DNA from: Clostridia bacterium
GTDB taxonomy: Bacteria > Bacillota > Clostridia > Oscillospirales > Acutalibacteraceae
Direction: 5' to 3'
Assembly: GCA_017631745.1 (NCBI GenBank)
Contig: JAGBSR010000078.1
Coordinates: 1-11,823, forward strand
DNA: 11,823 bases
Shown here: in pieces, positions 1 through 6,997 of the stretch
How positions within the stretch are numbered: position 1 is the first letter of the stretch
Layout: each line of letters begins with the position of its first letter
Made by a program: the position numbers and the translations under genes
Notes under the pieces: generated by a model
The model's database searches: none
What the model was told of the DNA's origin: nothing
Seen by the model: only the letters and a program-made list of their open reading frames with translations

Positions 1-254
1 ATCATACCGAGAGTTGCAAAGATGCCGCCCAAAACACCTTTAGTCTTATAGCCCACGAAGGTTGCAACATTGACCGCAATTATACCGGGGGTACACTGAC
101 CGATGGCATAATAGTCAATGAGTTCTTCGTTGGTAGTCCAGCCTTTATTTTCAACAAGCTCCTTCTGAAGCATAGGAAGCATTGCATATCCGCCGCCGAA
201 GGTAAAACCTCCGATACGGGCAAAGATAAAAAACATCTGAATAAGAGTCTTCAT
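1..254 (-). CDS. chrA: Chromate transporter, ChrA family, N-terminal part (partial at window edge)
   Basis: Translating the minus strand from the ATG at 252-254 gives a protein beginning MKTLIQMFFIFARIGGFTFG and continuing through GGGYAMLPMLQKEL, then a 'YAIGQCTPGIIAVNVATFVGYK' type stretch. The early F-x-R-I-G-x-F-x-x-GGGYAM-P sequence, followed by a G-Q-x-x-P-G-x-x-A-x-N-x-A-x-F-x-G-Y segment, is the hallmark of the CHR (chromate ion transporter) domain, an inner-membrane family linked to chromate efflux. Only 84 residues are visible, so it cannot be told whether this is a single-domain (about 180-190 aa, usually paired) or a fused two-domain (about 390 aa) version. An AAGAAAGG ribosome binding site lies 6 bases before the start. 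The gene begins 12 bases after the stop of the hydrolase gene upstream, so the two are probably co-transcribed. Many clostridial ChrA homologues have no demonstrated link to chromate, so the substrate is inferred from family only. Confidence 0.88.
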   Translation of the reverse strand, partial: MKTLIQMFFIFARIGGFTFGGGYAMLPMLQKELVENKGWTTNEELIDYYAIGQCTPGIIAVNVATFVGYKTKGVLGGIFATLGM

Positions 255-266
255 ATTAAACCTTTC

Positions 267-1175
267 TTAACCCGCAACTGTATCTTTTGAATGAGCCCTG
301 AAGAAGCTGAGCATGGCGTCGATAGTACCGTTGCCGGGCTCTCTTTCAGGATAAAGCACAGCAAAAACATGAGGCTGAGCCTTACCCTCAAACTTGCCGT
401 AATTGATAAGCTGAGTTTCAATGCCCTTAGCTCTGTATGCCTCTTCAAGCTTAAGTGTCTGCTCGAGAGCGAGAGTGTCACCTGAAGAGGTTACGAAGAA
501 TGTCGGGGGTACCGGACCTAAATCAAGAAGCTTATCTGCATTTACATAGCCTGCCCACTTCTTGCTCTTATAGCTGTTGCCGCCGAGCATAATTTTGGTG
601 TAAAAGCTCATTACACCGCCGTCATCCATAAATGCAACGGGTGAAGTAAGACCAACAGCATTGAACTTGAGTCCGAAGTCTTCAACATCATAGAGCTCTC
701 TCATTTTTTCGCTTACGCTGAGTACTGATGTAAAGCAAGCAAGCATACCTCCTGCAGAGTCACCTGTAAGGCAGATATTATCTTTGTCGCAGGGGTAATT
801 GTCGAGATTGTCTCTTATCCACTGCAGAGCCTTACCGATATCGCGAAGCTGCTCATCAGCTGTAACCTCGGGGAAGAGACGGTAGCTCATATTGAAAACT
901 ACATTACCCTTTTTAGCAAGATAGAGACAGTAGGGCTTGTTGAGCTCTTTATCGCCGTACATCCAGCCGCCGCCGTGAATATCGATAACAACGGGAAGCT
1001 TGCCTGTAGCTCCCTCGGGATAGTATACGTCAATCTGATGATAAGGGTTACCGTCGTCTGTATACTGATGGTCATTGCTTTCTGCCACGCCCTCGGGCAT
1101 AGTGAGAGTTGCAATTCTTTTGTCGTCCATTCTTTTTGTGTTAGCCCAGAAGAGCTGGAGAATTTTTGTAAGCAT
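267..1175 (-). CDS. Alpha/beta hydrolase, HSL-type esterase/lipase family
   Basis: Predicted cytoplasmic carboxylester hydrolase of about 302 residues. Counted from the chosen start, the oxyanion-hole motif HGGGW is at 67-71 and the nucleophile elbow GDSAGG at 138-143 (Ser140). An aspartate in SSGDTLALEQ (about Asp233) and a histidine in QPHVFAVLYP (about His269) complete a normal Ser-Asp-His triad. The order and spacing fit the hormone-sensitive-lipase-like (BD-FAE/acetyl esterase) class. There is no signal peptide, so it probably acts on small intracellular or imported esters, such as acetylated sugars or short acyl esters; the substrate is unknown. The start at 1173-1175 is preferred because AAAGGAAAGGTGA lies just upstream. 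The longer alternative ATG at 1218-1220 falls in the loop of the preceding terminator hairpin and has no ribosome binding site. It is followed after 12 bases by the chromate transporter gene. Confidence 0.9.
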   Translation of the reverse strand: MLTKILQLFWANTKRMDDKRIATLTMPEGVAESNDHQYTDDGNPYHQIDVYYPEGATGKLPVVIDIHGGGWMYGDKELNKPYCLYLAKKGNVVFNMSYRLFPEVTADEQLRDIGKALQWIRDNLDNYPCDKDNICLTGDSAGGMLACFTSVLSVSEKMRELYDVEDFGLKFNAVGLTSPVAFMDDGGVMSFYTKIMLGGNSYKSKKWAGYVNADKLLDLGPVPPTFFVTSSGDTLALEQTLKLEEAYRAKGIETQLINYGKFEGKAQPHVFAVLYPEREPGNGTIDAMLSFFRAHSKDTVAG

Positions 1176-1202
1176 TTTCTTCACCTTTCCTTTATGAAAT
1201 AT

Positions 1203-1234
1203 AAAAAGGTCACAAAGCATTGCTCTGCGACCTT
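1203..1234 (-). terminator. Intrinsic terminator after the 1261-2151 gene
   Basis: On the minus strand a 12-13 bp hairpin (arms 1222-1234 and 1206-1218, loop AAT at 1219-1221, two G-T wobbles) is followed by TTTTTAT. It lies 27 bases past the stop of the upstream gene and 28 bases before the hydrolase start. No convincing promoter fits between it and the hydrolase, so some read-through may supply the hydrolase-chrA pair. Confidence 0.75.
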
Positions 1235-1260
1235 ATCATTATTTGTCTTCGATCGCAGTA

Positions 1261-2151
1261 TTACTGAATCGGGGGCTGCATACCGCCTGCCATTGCCTGA
1301 GAGAAGAAACCGGGCTTCTTCTGCTTCTTGGGCTTGTAAGCAGGAGGATTAAGGAGCTTTTTCTTTGCCTTTTTACCTGCAGCTGAAGCAAGGTACTTGT
1401 TTACTTCGATTACGGGAGGAGCCATTGTTTCGCTCATATAGTCAACACAGCGGGCAAGAAGAATCTGATCATTTCCGAGCTCACCGAGGATTGTTACAGC
1501 GATAAGGCTCTGTGTGTCGTTGGTACCGTCTTCGTAGATTTCGTTGAGTACCTGGAAAAGCTTTTTCATTGTTGCAGGGTTGTTCTGCTTGATAGCTTCG
1601 ATAACCTTAGCGGCACCGTATTTTGTGAAGAACTCTTCACCGAGGAACTCGCCATATTTATCGAGATTTTCTTTGTAGTAAGGACGAAGCTCGGGGAATA
1701 CGAGACAAAGCTTGCTTGCGAGAGTGCTGGGGTCATAGAATGAGCCGTTCTTTACAGCTGCCTTTGAAACAGTGTGCTGAGCCTTCTGCTGCTGAACTCT
1801 CTTTGACACGGGAGCCTTTGCACCGAACTTGTCGTTGATGGTTTCACTGAAATCGCTGATGATGTATTTAACATCTCTTTCGTCGGTGTTTTCATCAAGC
1901 ATTGATGCTGTGAGTCTCTTGGGAGTGTTTTCGGGAGAGTCGGGGTCATCACCTGAGAAAACCGAAATTCTTTCATTCTCAAAACGAACTTCGATTACGC
2001 CCTTTTCACCTGTGTATCTTGCTGAAACTACACCGTCTTTTTCTGTCATAAACTCGCCGTTTTCATCCTTGTAAGCGGCAAAACCCAATTTTTCTGTTGT
2101 TGCTGAAAGACTGTCAAGAATCTTTCTGAAATTTTCATTTGCATTACTCAT
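1261..2151 (-). CDS. Conserved hypothetical protein, about 296 residues, unrecognised family
   Basis: I do not recognise a characterised family. The protein appears cytoplasmic and soluble, with no signal peptide or membrane segment. Residues 1-110 are acidic with alternating beta-like segments (for example SARYTGEKGVIEVRFENERISVF). Residues 115-135 form a Gln/Lys/Ala-rich linker (RVQQQKAQHTVSKAAVKNG). Residues 140-255 look mostly helical (PELRPYYKENLDKYGEFLGEEFF, then helices with ILGELGNDQILL). The C-terminus is strongly basic (KKAKKKLLNPPAYKPKKQKK) and ends in a Gly/Met/Pro tail. Such a two-domain plan with a basic tail could mean nucleic-acid or membrane-surface contact, but that is only inference. 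The start is supported by AAAGGAG about 10 bases upstream. The gene has its own promoter at 2200-2228 and terminator at 1203-1234, so it is a single-gene unit. Confidence 0.8.
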   Translation of the reverse strand: MSNANENFRKILDSLSATTEKLGFAAYKDENGEFMTEKDGVVSARYTGEKGVIEVRFENERISVFSGDDPDSPENTPKRLTASMLDENTDERDVKYIISDFSETINDKFGAKAPVSKRVQQQKAQHTVSKAAVKNGSFYDPSTLASKLCLVFPELRPYYKENLDKYGEFLGEEFFTKYGAAKVIEAIKQNNPATMKKLFQVLNEIYEDGTNDTQSLIAVTILGELGNDQILLARCVDYMSETMAPPVIEVNKYLASAAGKKAKKKLLNPPAYKPKKQKKPGFFSQAMAGGMQPPIQ

Positions 2152-2199
2152 ATCAGGATAACTCCTTTTATATATTCATTGTTATTTATACAGTATAGT

Positions 2200-2228
2200 A
2201 GTATATCACACTTTTTCCGTCTTGTCAC
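2200..2228 (-). promoter_or_regulatory. Sigma-A promoter for the 1261-2151 gene
   Basis: Minus strand: GTGACA (2223-2228), 17-base spacer, TATACT (2200-2205). Each hexamer matches the consensus at five of six positions. It lies about 50 bases before the start codon and just after the terminator of the upstream ligase gene, so it resets transcription for the downstream gene. Confidence 0.7.
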
Positions 2229-2231
2229 CAT

Positions 2232-2278
2232 AAAAATGAAAAATAATTGCCACAGAATAAAGAAATTATCCTGTGGCA
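2232..2278 (-). terminator. Intrinsic terminator of the acyl-CoA ligase gene
   Basis: A 13-bp stem (2266-2278 with 2248-2260, one G-T wobble, 5-base loop 2261-2265) is followed on the minus strand by the T-rich run ATTATTTTTCATTTTTA. It starts 12 bases after the ligase stop codon. It is a strong, typical rho-independent terminator. Confidence 0.88.
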
Positions 2279-2290
2279 TTAAATTATTGT

Positions 2291-3997
2291 TTATTTGGAC
2301 TGAGGAACGGGATCTGAAAGCTTAACGAAGTCGATCTTTTCCATCTTTGTTCTGGGAAGCTCAGGCACCACGAAAACCTTTCTCGGACAAGCATAACCCT
2401 CGAAGTTTTCTTTGCAGTATGTCATAAGCTGTTCTTTGATAGCTTCTTCATCAGCTTCTTTGTCGTTGAGTGCAACAACAAGCTTGACATAAGGCTTACC
2501 GTTTTCGTCATAGCCCTGACAAGCACAAGCTTCAGCCACATAATCGAGATTCATAATCTTCTGCTCGATTGTTGCGGGATAAATATTATAGCCTGCAATG
2601 ATGATAATTCTCTTCTTACGGCTTGTGAATACAATGTGGTTATCCTCGTCGATATAACCGACGTCACCTGTTCTTACCCATTTTTTGCCGTTTTCATCTA
2701 CATAAATACCTGTTTCCTGAACAACATCGTCGGGGAGATATCTGTTCATCATTGTGTCACCTGTAAAGATAATTTCACCGATTTCACCCTGAGGAAGCTT
2801 ATTGCCGTAATCATCCCAGATTTCAGCTTCAACACCGAAAATAGGTCTGCCGACAGTTGTACTCTTAGCATCTTCAATGCCAAAGTTGTTGCATGTACAA
2901 ACAGCGCACATTTCTGTCAGACCGTAGCCTCTTCCGAGATAACCTTCTGCACCGAGAGATTTAATCTTATCATTAAAGGCATTTACAAACTCTTCGCTGA
3001 CATAGTCGCCGCCGGCGGCAAGAACTGTAAGGTTCTTTACACCTTCATTTTCAAAGTTGGGAGCCTCAAAGAGCTTCTGGAACATCTTGGGTACACCGAA
3101 GATTTCCTTTACGCAATATTTCTTGATAAGCTCGTTTGCCTGAAGAGGATCGAACTTAGGAATCATAATGGGTCGGTAAGCGTTGCAGAGAATATAGTGC
3201 ATTGCTACGCCCAGACCGAAAGCGTGGAAGCAGGGAAGTATGCAGAGTGAATATGAGTTGGTATAATCGTGAGGCACATCACAAGCATACATAGCATAAG
3301 CAAGTGAGTTGAAGGAGAAGTTTGAGTGAATGATAGTCTTGCTCTTGCCTGTTGTTCCGCCACCGTGAAGATAAATAGCATCATCCTTGCCGGGGTTCTT
3401 TACATCAGGTACTGTAGGAAGGTCCATAGCCATAACATCAAGATAGCGGTAAACATTCTTGTGTTCGGGCACATGTGCATTCTGCATTTCGTTGCCCTTT
3501 GCATACTGATAAGCAATACCGTCACAGAAGTCTGATGTTGAGCAGACGATTGTGGGGTACTTGTCAATAATATTGGTATATGCATGAGCAAAGAGGTCGA
3601 GCATAAACACAGCCTTGCTGTTTGTGTGAGCCATAATGCCCTCAAGCTGAGCAGGAGGTGTGAGGGGATGAACGAAGTTTGCAACCACACCTAACTTGAT
3701 AAGTGAATAGAAAGCGATAAATGCGTGTCCGCAGGTGGGCATAAACGCTGTTACAACATCGCCTTTTTTGATACCCATTGAATCGATGAATGAAGCCATC
3801 TTTTCGATATCATTAAAAAGTCTGGGCATTTTAATTTCGCTTTCAACAGGACCTACGGGAGTTACAAAAGCGGTGTAGTCATCACCGATACGCTTTGAAA
3901 TTCTGCCGTATGCTGCCTTGAGATAATCATAGCAGGATTCGTCTGTGGGTTTATGTAAGTAATTGTCAGCGGGAATTCTGTAGTTATAAGTATTCAT
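2291..3997 (-). CDS. AMP-forming acyl-CoA synthetase/ligase (ANL superfamily)
   Basis: Predicted to activate a carboxylic acid as acyl-AMP and transfer it to CoA or a similar thiol. It is 568 residues long, normal for the family. The P-loop-like A3 motif is HGGGTTGKSKT at 211-221. The A5 motif GYGLTE is at 357-362, A7 RTGDVGYID at 442-450, the hinge/A8 region KKRIIIIAGYNIYPATIE at 461-478, and the C-terminal A10 region PRTKMEKIDF at 548-557, with Lys554 as the likely catalytic lysine. Two departures stand out: A3 has HGGG and SKT where S-G and PKG are usual, and the A10 glycine before the lysine is Glu. A central region with several aromatic and Cys residues (FHAFGLGVAMHYILCNAYRP, 257-276) would line the acyl pocket, so the substrate cannot be named. 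There is no signal peptide. AAGGAGA lies 7 bases upstream of the start. It forms a single-gene unit with a perfect consensus promoter and a strong terminator. Confidence 0.9.
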   Translation of the reverse strand: MNTYNYRIPADNYLHKPTDESCYDYLKAAYGRISKRIGDDYTAFVTPVGPVESEIKMPRLFNDIEKMASFIDSMGIKKGDVVTAFMPTCGHAFIAFYSLIKLGVVANFVHPLTPPAQLEGIMAHTNSKAVFMLDLFAHAYTNIIDKYPTIVCSTSDFCDGIAYQYAKGNEMQNAHVPEHKNVYRYLDVMAMDLPTVPDVKNPGKDDAIYLHGGGTTGKSKTIIHSNFSFNSLAYAMYACDVPHDYTNSYSLCILPCFHAFGLGVAMHYILCNAYRPIMIPKFDPLQANELIKKYCVKEIFGVPKMFQKLFEAPNFENEGVKNLTVLAAGGDYVSEEFVNAFNDKIKSLGAEGYLGRGYGLTEMCAVCTCNNFGIEDAKSTTVGRPIFGVEAEIWDDYGNKLPQGEIGEIIFTGDTMMNRYLPDDVVQETGIYVDENGKKWVRTGDVGYIDEDNHIVFTSRKKRIIIIAGYNIYPATIEQKIMNLDYVAEACACQGYDENGKPYVKLVVALNDKEADEEAIKEQLMTYCKENFEGYACPRKVFVVPELPRTKMEKIDFVKLSDPVPQSK

Positions 3998-4044
3998 ATA
4001 ATTCTCCTTTTTCGGATTTTAACTTTTTTATAGTTACAATTGTG

Positions 4045-4073
4045 ATTATATTCATATACAACAGCAGTGTCAA
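4045..4073 (-). promoter_or_regulatory. Perfect consensus sigma-A promoter for the ligase gene
   Basis: Minus strand: TTGACA (4068-4073), exactly 17 bases, then TATAAT (4045-4050), identical to consensus in both hexamers and the spacer length. It lies about 48 bases before the ligase start. Such a strong promoter implies high transcription or a need for repression. Confidence 0.88.
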
Positions 4074-4140
4074 TGGATAAATTTTACCTTCGTGTGTGAA
4101 ATATGACACTTTGTATTAATTTGTACTTATTGTCAGTGAG

Positions 4141-4160
4141 GTTTACAAAATGTTTACAAA
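4141..4160. repeat. Short direct repeat in the ligase upstream region
   Basis: GTTTACAAA occurs at 4141-4149 and again at 4152-4160, an 11-base period (one helical turn). It lies about 70-85 bases upstream of the ligase -35 box. Helical phasing next to a strong promoter could mark a regulator binding site, but in AT-rich intergenic DNA this can occur by chance. Apart from this, the promoter and the palindromic element, nothing else was seen in 3998-4336. Confidence 0.3.
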
Positions 4161-4201
4161 TTAAGCAGATAATAGTTAAAAGTTGCAAAAATAGAAACGT
4201 C

Positions 4202-4279
4202 GGGGCTCCGTCGCCGTATACGGCGCGAGGATGCCCTCAGGGCATCCTCGGAAATCGCTGAGCGATTTCACGGAGCCCC
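4202..4279. repeat. 78-bp fully palindromic four-way-junction element
   Basis: Every base belongs to a palindrome and there is no spacer base between arms. The outer stem is GGGGCTCCGT (4202-4211) pairing perfectly with ACGGAGCCCC (4270-4279). Inside it, head to tail, are a perfect 14-base palindrome (4212-4225, centre GTATAC), a 25-base hairpin (4226-4250, 12-bp arms around one C at 4238) and a 19-base hairpin (4251-4269, 9-bp arms around one G at 4260). As single strand the loops would be about TATA, TCA and TGA. It is GC-rich in an AT-rich gap, does not code, and lies between the terminator of the 4337-6835 gene and the ligase promoter. It resembles the general class of bacterial palindromic/REP or MITE-like elements. 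I do not recognise the specific family. No clear target-site duplication is visible. Confidence 0.9.
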
Positions 4280-4297
4280 TGCCTCCCCTCCACCGCA

Positions 4298-4329
4298 AAC
4301 TTAAAGGCAAGGAGCCTGAACCCCTTGCC
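4298..4329 (-). terminator. Probable intrinsic terminator of the 4337-6835 gene
   Basis: Minus strand: GGCAAGGGG (4321-4329) pairs with CTCCTTGCC (4306-4314, one wobble) around a 6-base loop and is followed by TTTAAGTTT. It begins 7 bases after the stop codon. The T-tract is interrupted, so efficiency is uncertain. The sequence after it (AAGTTTGCGG) is shared with the repeat at 7751-7795. Confidence 0.65.
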
Positions 4330-4336
4330 CTTTTCT

Positions 4337-6835
4337 TCATCTTGAATTTTTTATCTGTGTCCAGAGGATATGTCCTATACCTCGTGCACCCTTGTAGATA
4401 TACTCACCAAGGTTGCCCATCAGACCCGTCATCACGGGATTCTTCAGATCCTTTTCACTCTTGTTGTCTTTTTTGGATTCTCTGATTTTCACATTGTCGC
4501 CGTCAAAGATTTCAACTAAGCAATCAGATGAAGCAACACCTGTACATCCGTCTGCAAAGGCACAGATTTCTGTCATAAGCTTATCATCGTGCTTACTGCC
4601 GCCGAAACCGAATATACCCAACACAGCAGTTTCGCTTGTACCGTTGTAAGAGGGTGCAATTGATTTGCCTTGAGCTGCAACGAGGGTATAGGCATCAAGA
4701 ACCTGATCTTTTGCTCTGCCTCGGTGATGACGCTGTTTACCGTAATATGTACCGAAAGGATTCATTCTTACGGTCTTATCTTTTTCCAATCGCATGGGAC
4801 AATGAGCCATTGAATTCAGAACCTGTCTTGCATTGGCAATAATCAGACCGTAGTTTTCATCCTTAAGTCCCACCATACCTGCTGTGAGCTGATGATTGAA
4901 TGAAGCCACATATTCGTTTTTGCTGTCACACTCGGGGAATGACTGTGTTCTGAAAGAAGAAACATCATTCATAAAGTTGCGTTTAATAACACTGATATCA
5001 CCTGAAAAATTCGGAGTAATCTGGAAAGGTACAGCCTCCTGCCACTTCATATCCGTATATCTGCCGAGAGATGAGTTTTCCGTTGAGATTGACACAAGCT
5101 CGGGAGTGTATGGATAGTTGACAGTTGTTCTGACAAAAACAGCCTCGGAATAAGGCACTGTGAAGAAATCATAAACGAAGCTGCCGCCTTGCTCTTCACC
5201 CGGCAGATGTATCTCACCCTCAAGGCGTACACCCTCACCCTTACCTGCAACAGAAAGAGCTTTTGAAGAAACACCGGCAAATTCATATTTCTTACCGCCG
5301 TAGGTAATGAAGCTTTGCAGAAATTCATCACTACCCATTTTCTTGCCGTCATATACTGCCCAACCGAGTTTACCTTTGGCGGTAAAGAACATAATCAGCT
5401 TACCTGAAGAGAGAATATTTTTAAAGTCGGGAGTTTCTTTCACTCCGTCAAAGCCAACCTTAACCTTATACTTTTTCTTTACAGACTTAAACTTCAACAT
5501 AAGGTAAACAGAAGAATTATCCTCGTTCATACTTACTGCAGTGAAATCTGCAAGGTCTCTGCCTTTTACATTGATAACACCGACATCGTCAATTTTTTCT
5601 TTAAGCCTGAGCTGAAGGCACTGAAAATCTGTTCCGTTGGTGTTATATATTGTAAGGTCGTCTCCCTTGGGCAATGCCGACTTTTCTTTTTCTATAACCT
5701 TTTCGGCTAAATCAAGGGCTGTCTTTTCACGCTGAATATTAAGCACAGGAGTAGCAAGACCGAAGTGAGTTGTTGAAAGAAGAATAACCCTGTCGAAGAA
5801 AGAGGGTGAAGCCTTATCGGTCTTGGCAGTAACCTTTGCCATAGCTCTCGCTCTTTCGAGACTTGTCCATATCTTTCGGTTAAAGGGCTTTTCACTCCAG
5901 GATGCATAGCCGGTAAAATTGCCGTCGGCTGTATCGTGAGTAAACTCTACCTTACCGACCGCTTCGTGATTTTTAAGATAACCGCCTACTGTGTCAAAAA
6001 CTACATAAGGCAGGTCTGCAATTTCTTCCACAAGACCTTTTATACCGTCGGTATTTGCAAGCTTACCTGTGAGAGGTCCCAAATCCATAGTCTCCCAAAA
6101 AATCGCATCGGCATCCATATTGATAAACAAGAGCATATCTCTGTTGATTTCTCCGCTTTCCTGCTTTCTTCTTAAATCCTTGACCCAGGCACGAAGAGTA
6201 CCGGCATCGCAGACATCGGAGTTGCTGTAGGTGGGAATAATAGTCATACTCTCGCCCTTATATGTATATGTCAGAGGATTGAAAGCATACTCATCGGAAA
6301 GCTCAGGTACAATAGTACGGAAAGCATCAAAGGGTACACAGCTATAGTAAAGGCAGAGGGCTTTTACGCCGAGTTTATTATAAAGACTCACCTGAGAGGG
6401 TGTGAACATAACCTCCTGAGGACGAACAATTTTCTCACACTCACCGAAGATATCAACAAGACCTGAACCTGACGAGTTTGTAACAGCCATTTCGATACTT
6501 GCCTCAAACTCGTCTTCACTCATAGCAGAAAGGGCACCGTTGTTGTAGCCCATAATGATATTTTCATCGCCGTATTTTTCGACTCTCTCCTTCATCTTTT
6601 CAATGATTTCGGGAGCGTACTCGGGCAATATTTTTTCAAGGGAAAAGAAGTTTTCACTATCCCAGGTACCCTTGACGGGGATGCCTTTTTTATTAAGGTC
6701 GGTCATCACATCAAGAATTTTATTTATAATTCTGATATCCGAGCCGAAGCCGAGATTGTCATTGGTATCGCCTCGGTAGGAATGATAGCAGTTGACATGA
6801 AAGCCGTAAGCAACGTGGATTTTGTTTTCTTTCAT
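4337..6835 (-). CDS. Putative glycoside hydrolase with a GH57/GH38-like N-terminal barrel
   Basis: A protein of 832 residues without a signal peptide, so probably cytoplasmic. The N-terminus starts with a beta strand carrying a His-containing motif (HVAYGFHVN, His13), as in GH57 and GH38 barrels, then an acidic GTWDSENF segment (56-63). Farther on is IVRPQEVMFTPSQV (136-149, Glu141) followed by LYNKLGVKALCLYY. This resembles the glutamate-bearing strand and following 'L...G...' helix of GH57 enzymes. LLFINMDADAIFW (235-247, Asp241/Asp243) could supply the second acid. From about 330 on, the sequence is beta-rich and probably forms sandwich domains, with a late GRAKDQ...LGIFGFGG segment. The family call rests on pattern resemblance only; a polysaccharide-deacetylase-like or uncharacterised barrel protein is possible. 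AAAGGTGAT lies just before the start. It has its own promoter (6865-6893) and terminator and no sugar transporter or regulator beside it. Confidence 0.5.
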   Translation of the reverse strand: MKENKIHVAYGFHVNCYHSYRGDTNDNLGFGSDIRIINKILDVMTDLNKKGIPVKGTWDSENFFSLEKILPEYAPEIIEKMKERVEKYGDENIIMGYNNGALSAMSEDEFEASIEMAVTNSSGSGLVDIFGECEKIVRPQEVMFTPSQVSLYNKLGVKALCLYYSCVPFDAFRTIVPELSDEYAFNPLTYTYKGESMTIIPTYSNSDVCDAGTLRAWVKDLRRKQESGEINRDMLLFINMDADAIFWETMDLGPLTGKLANTDGIKGLVEEIADLPYVVFDTVGGYLKNHEAVGKVEFTHDTADGNFTGYASWSEKPFNRKIWTSLERARAMAKVTAKTDKASPSFFDRVILLSTTHFGLATPVLNIQREKTALDLAEKVIEKEKSALPKGDDLTIYNTNGTDFQCLQLRLKEKIDDVGVINVKGRDLADFTAVSMNEDNSSVYLMLKFKSVKKKYKVKVGFDGVKETPDFKNILSSGKLIMFFTAKGKLGWAVYDGKKMGSDEFLQSFITYGGKKYEFAGVSSKALSVAGKGEGVRLEGEIHLPGEEQGGSFVYDFFTVPYSEAVFVRTTVNYPYTPELVSISTENSSLGRYTDMKWQEAVPFQITPNFSGDISVIKRNFMNDVSSFRTQSFPECDSKNEYVASFNHQLTAGMVGLKDENYGLIIANARQVLNSMAHCPMRLEKDKTVRMNPFGTYYGKQRHHRGRAKDQVLDAYTLVAAQGKSIAPSYNGTSETAVLGIFGFGGSKHDDKLMTEICAFADGCTGVASSDCLVEIFDGDNVKIRESKKDNKSEKDLKNPVMTGLMGNLGEYIYKGARGIGHILWTQIKNSR

Positions 6836-6864
6836 AATATCACCTTTATTTTGTTGATGGAATT

Positions 6865-6893
6865 ATAGTAGCATATTTTAGGGCGGTTGTAAA
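6865..6893 (-). promoter_or_regulatory. Candidate promoter for the 4337-6835 gene
   Basis: Minus strand: TTTACA (6888-6893), 17 bases, TACTAT (6865-6870), with TG one base upstream of the -10 box (extended -10). A TATAAT overlaps it three bases downstream (6862-6867) but would need a 20-base spacer. About 30 bases separate it from the start codon. Confidence 0.55.
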
Positions 6894-6938
6894 GAAAAGC
6901 TTTAAATAATATTTTTTGCAACCATATGTCCATAGTTA

Positions 6939-6967
6939 AAGACATTTACACTTTTTTATGATATACT
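6939..6967 (+). promoter_or_regulatory. Candidate promoter for the two small plus-strand genes
   Basis: AAGACA (6939-6944), 17 bases, TATACT (6962-6967) preceded by TGA, an extended -10 arrangement that can offset the weak -35. It lies 30 bases before the ATG at 6998 and diverges from the minus-strand promoter at 6865-6893. Confidence 0.6.
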
Positions 6968-6997
6968 GCATTCAGCAATTACAAAGGAGTTGATTTT

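Noticed and set aside
1176..1220. Longer hydrolase start at 1220
   Set aside because: That ATG lies in the loop of the preceding terminator hairpin and lacks a ribosome binding site, while the ATG at 1175 has a strong one.
2636..3250. 204-codon open frame on the plus strand
   Set aside because: It lies antisense within the well-supported ligase gene, has no ribosome binding site of note and a Cys/Ser/Ile-rich shadow composition.
4094..4109. GTGT-N8-ACAC inverted repeat upstream of the ligase promoter as an operator
   Set aside because: Only four bases per arm match and the inner bases do not pair, so it is within chance expectation.
4202..4279. tRNA or tRNA-like gene because of the cloverleaf layout
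   Set aside because: The acceptor-like stem is 10 bp, there are no T-loop or D-loop consensus bases, no junction bases between arms, and the loops are 3-4 bases.
4202..4279. Plain rho-independent terminator for the 4337-6835 gene
   Set aside because: No T-run follows directly on either strand, and a separate hairpin terminator (4298-4329) already lies closer to the stop codon.
4231..4485. 84-codon plus-strand frame starting inside the palindromic element
   Set aside because: It begins in a hairpin arm, runs through a terminator and into the antisense of the barrel-protein gene, with no ribosome binding site.
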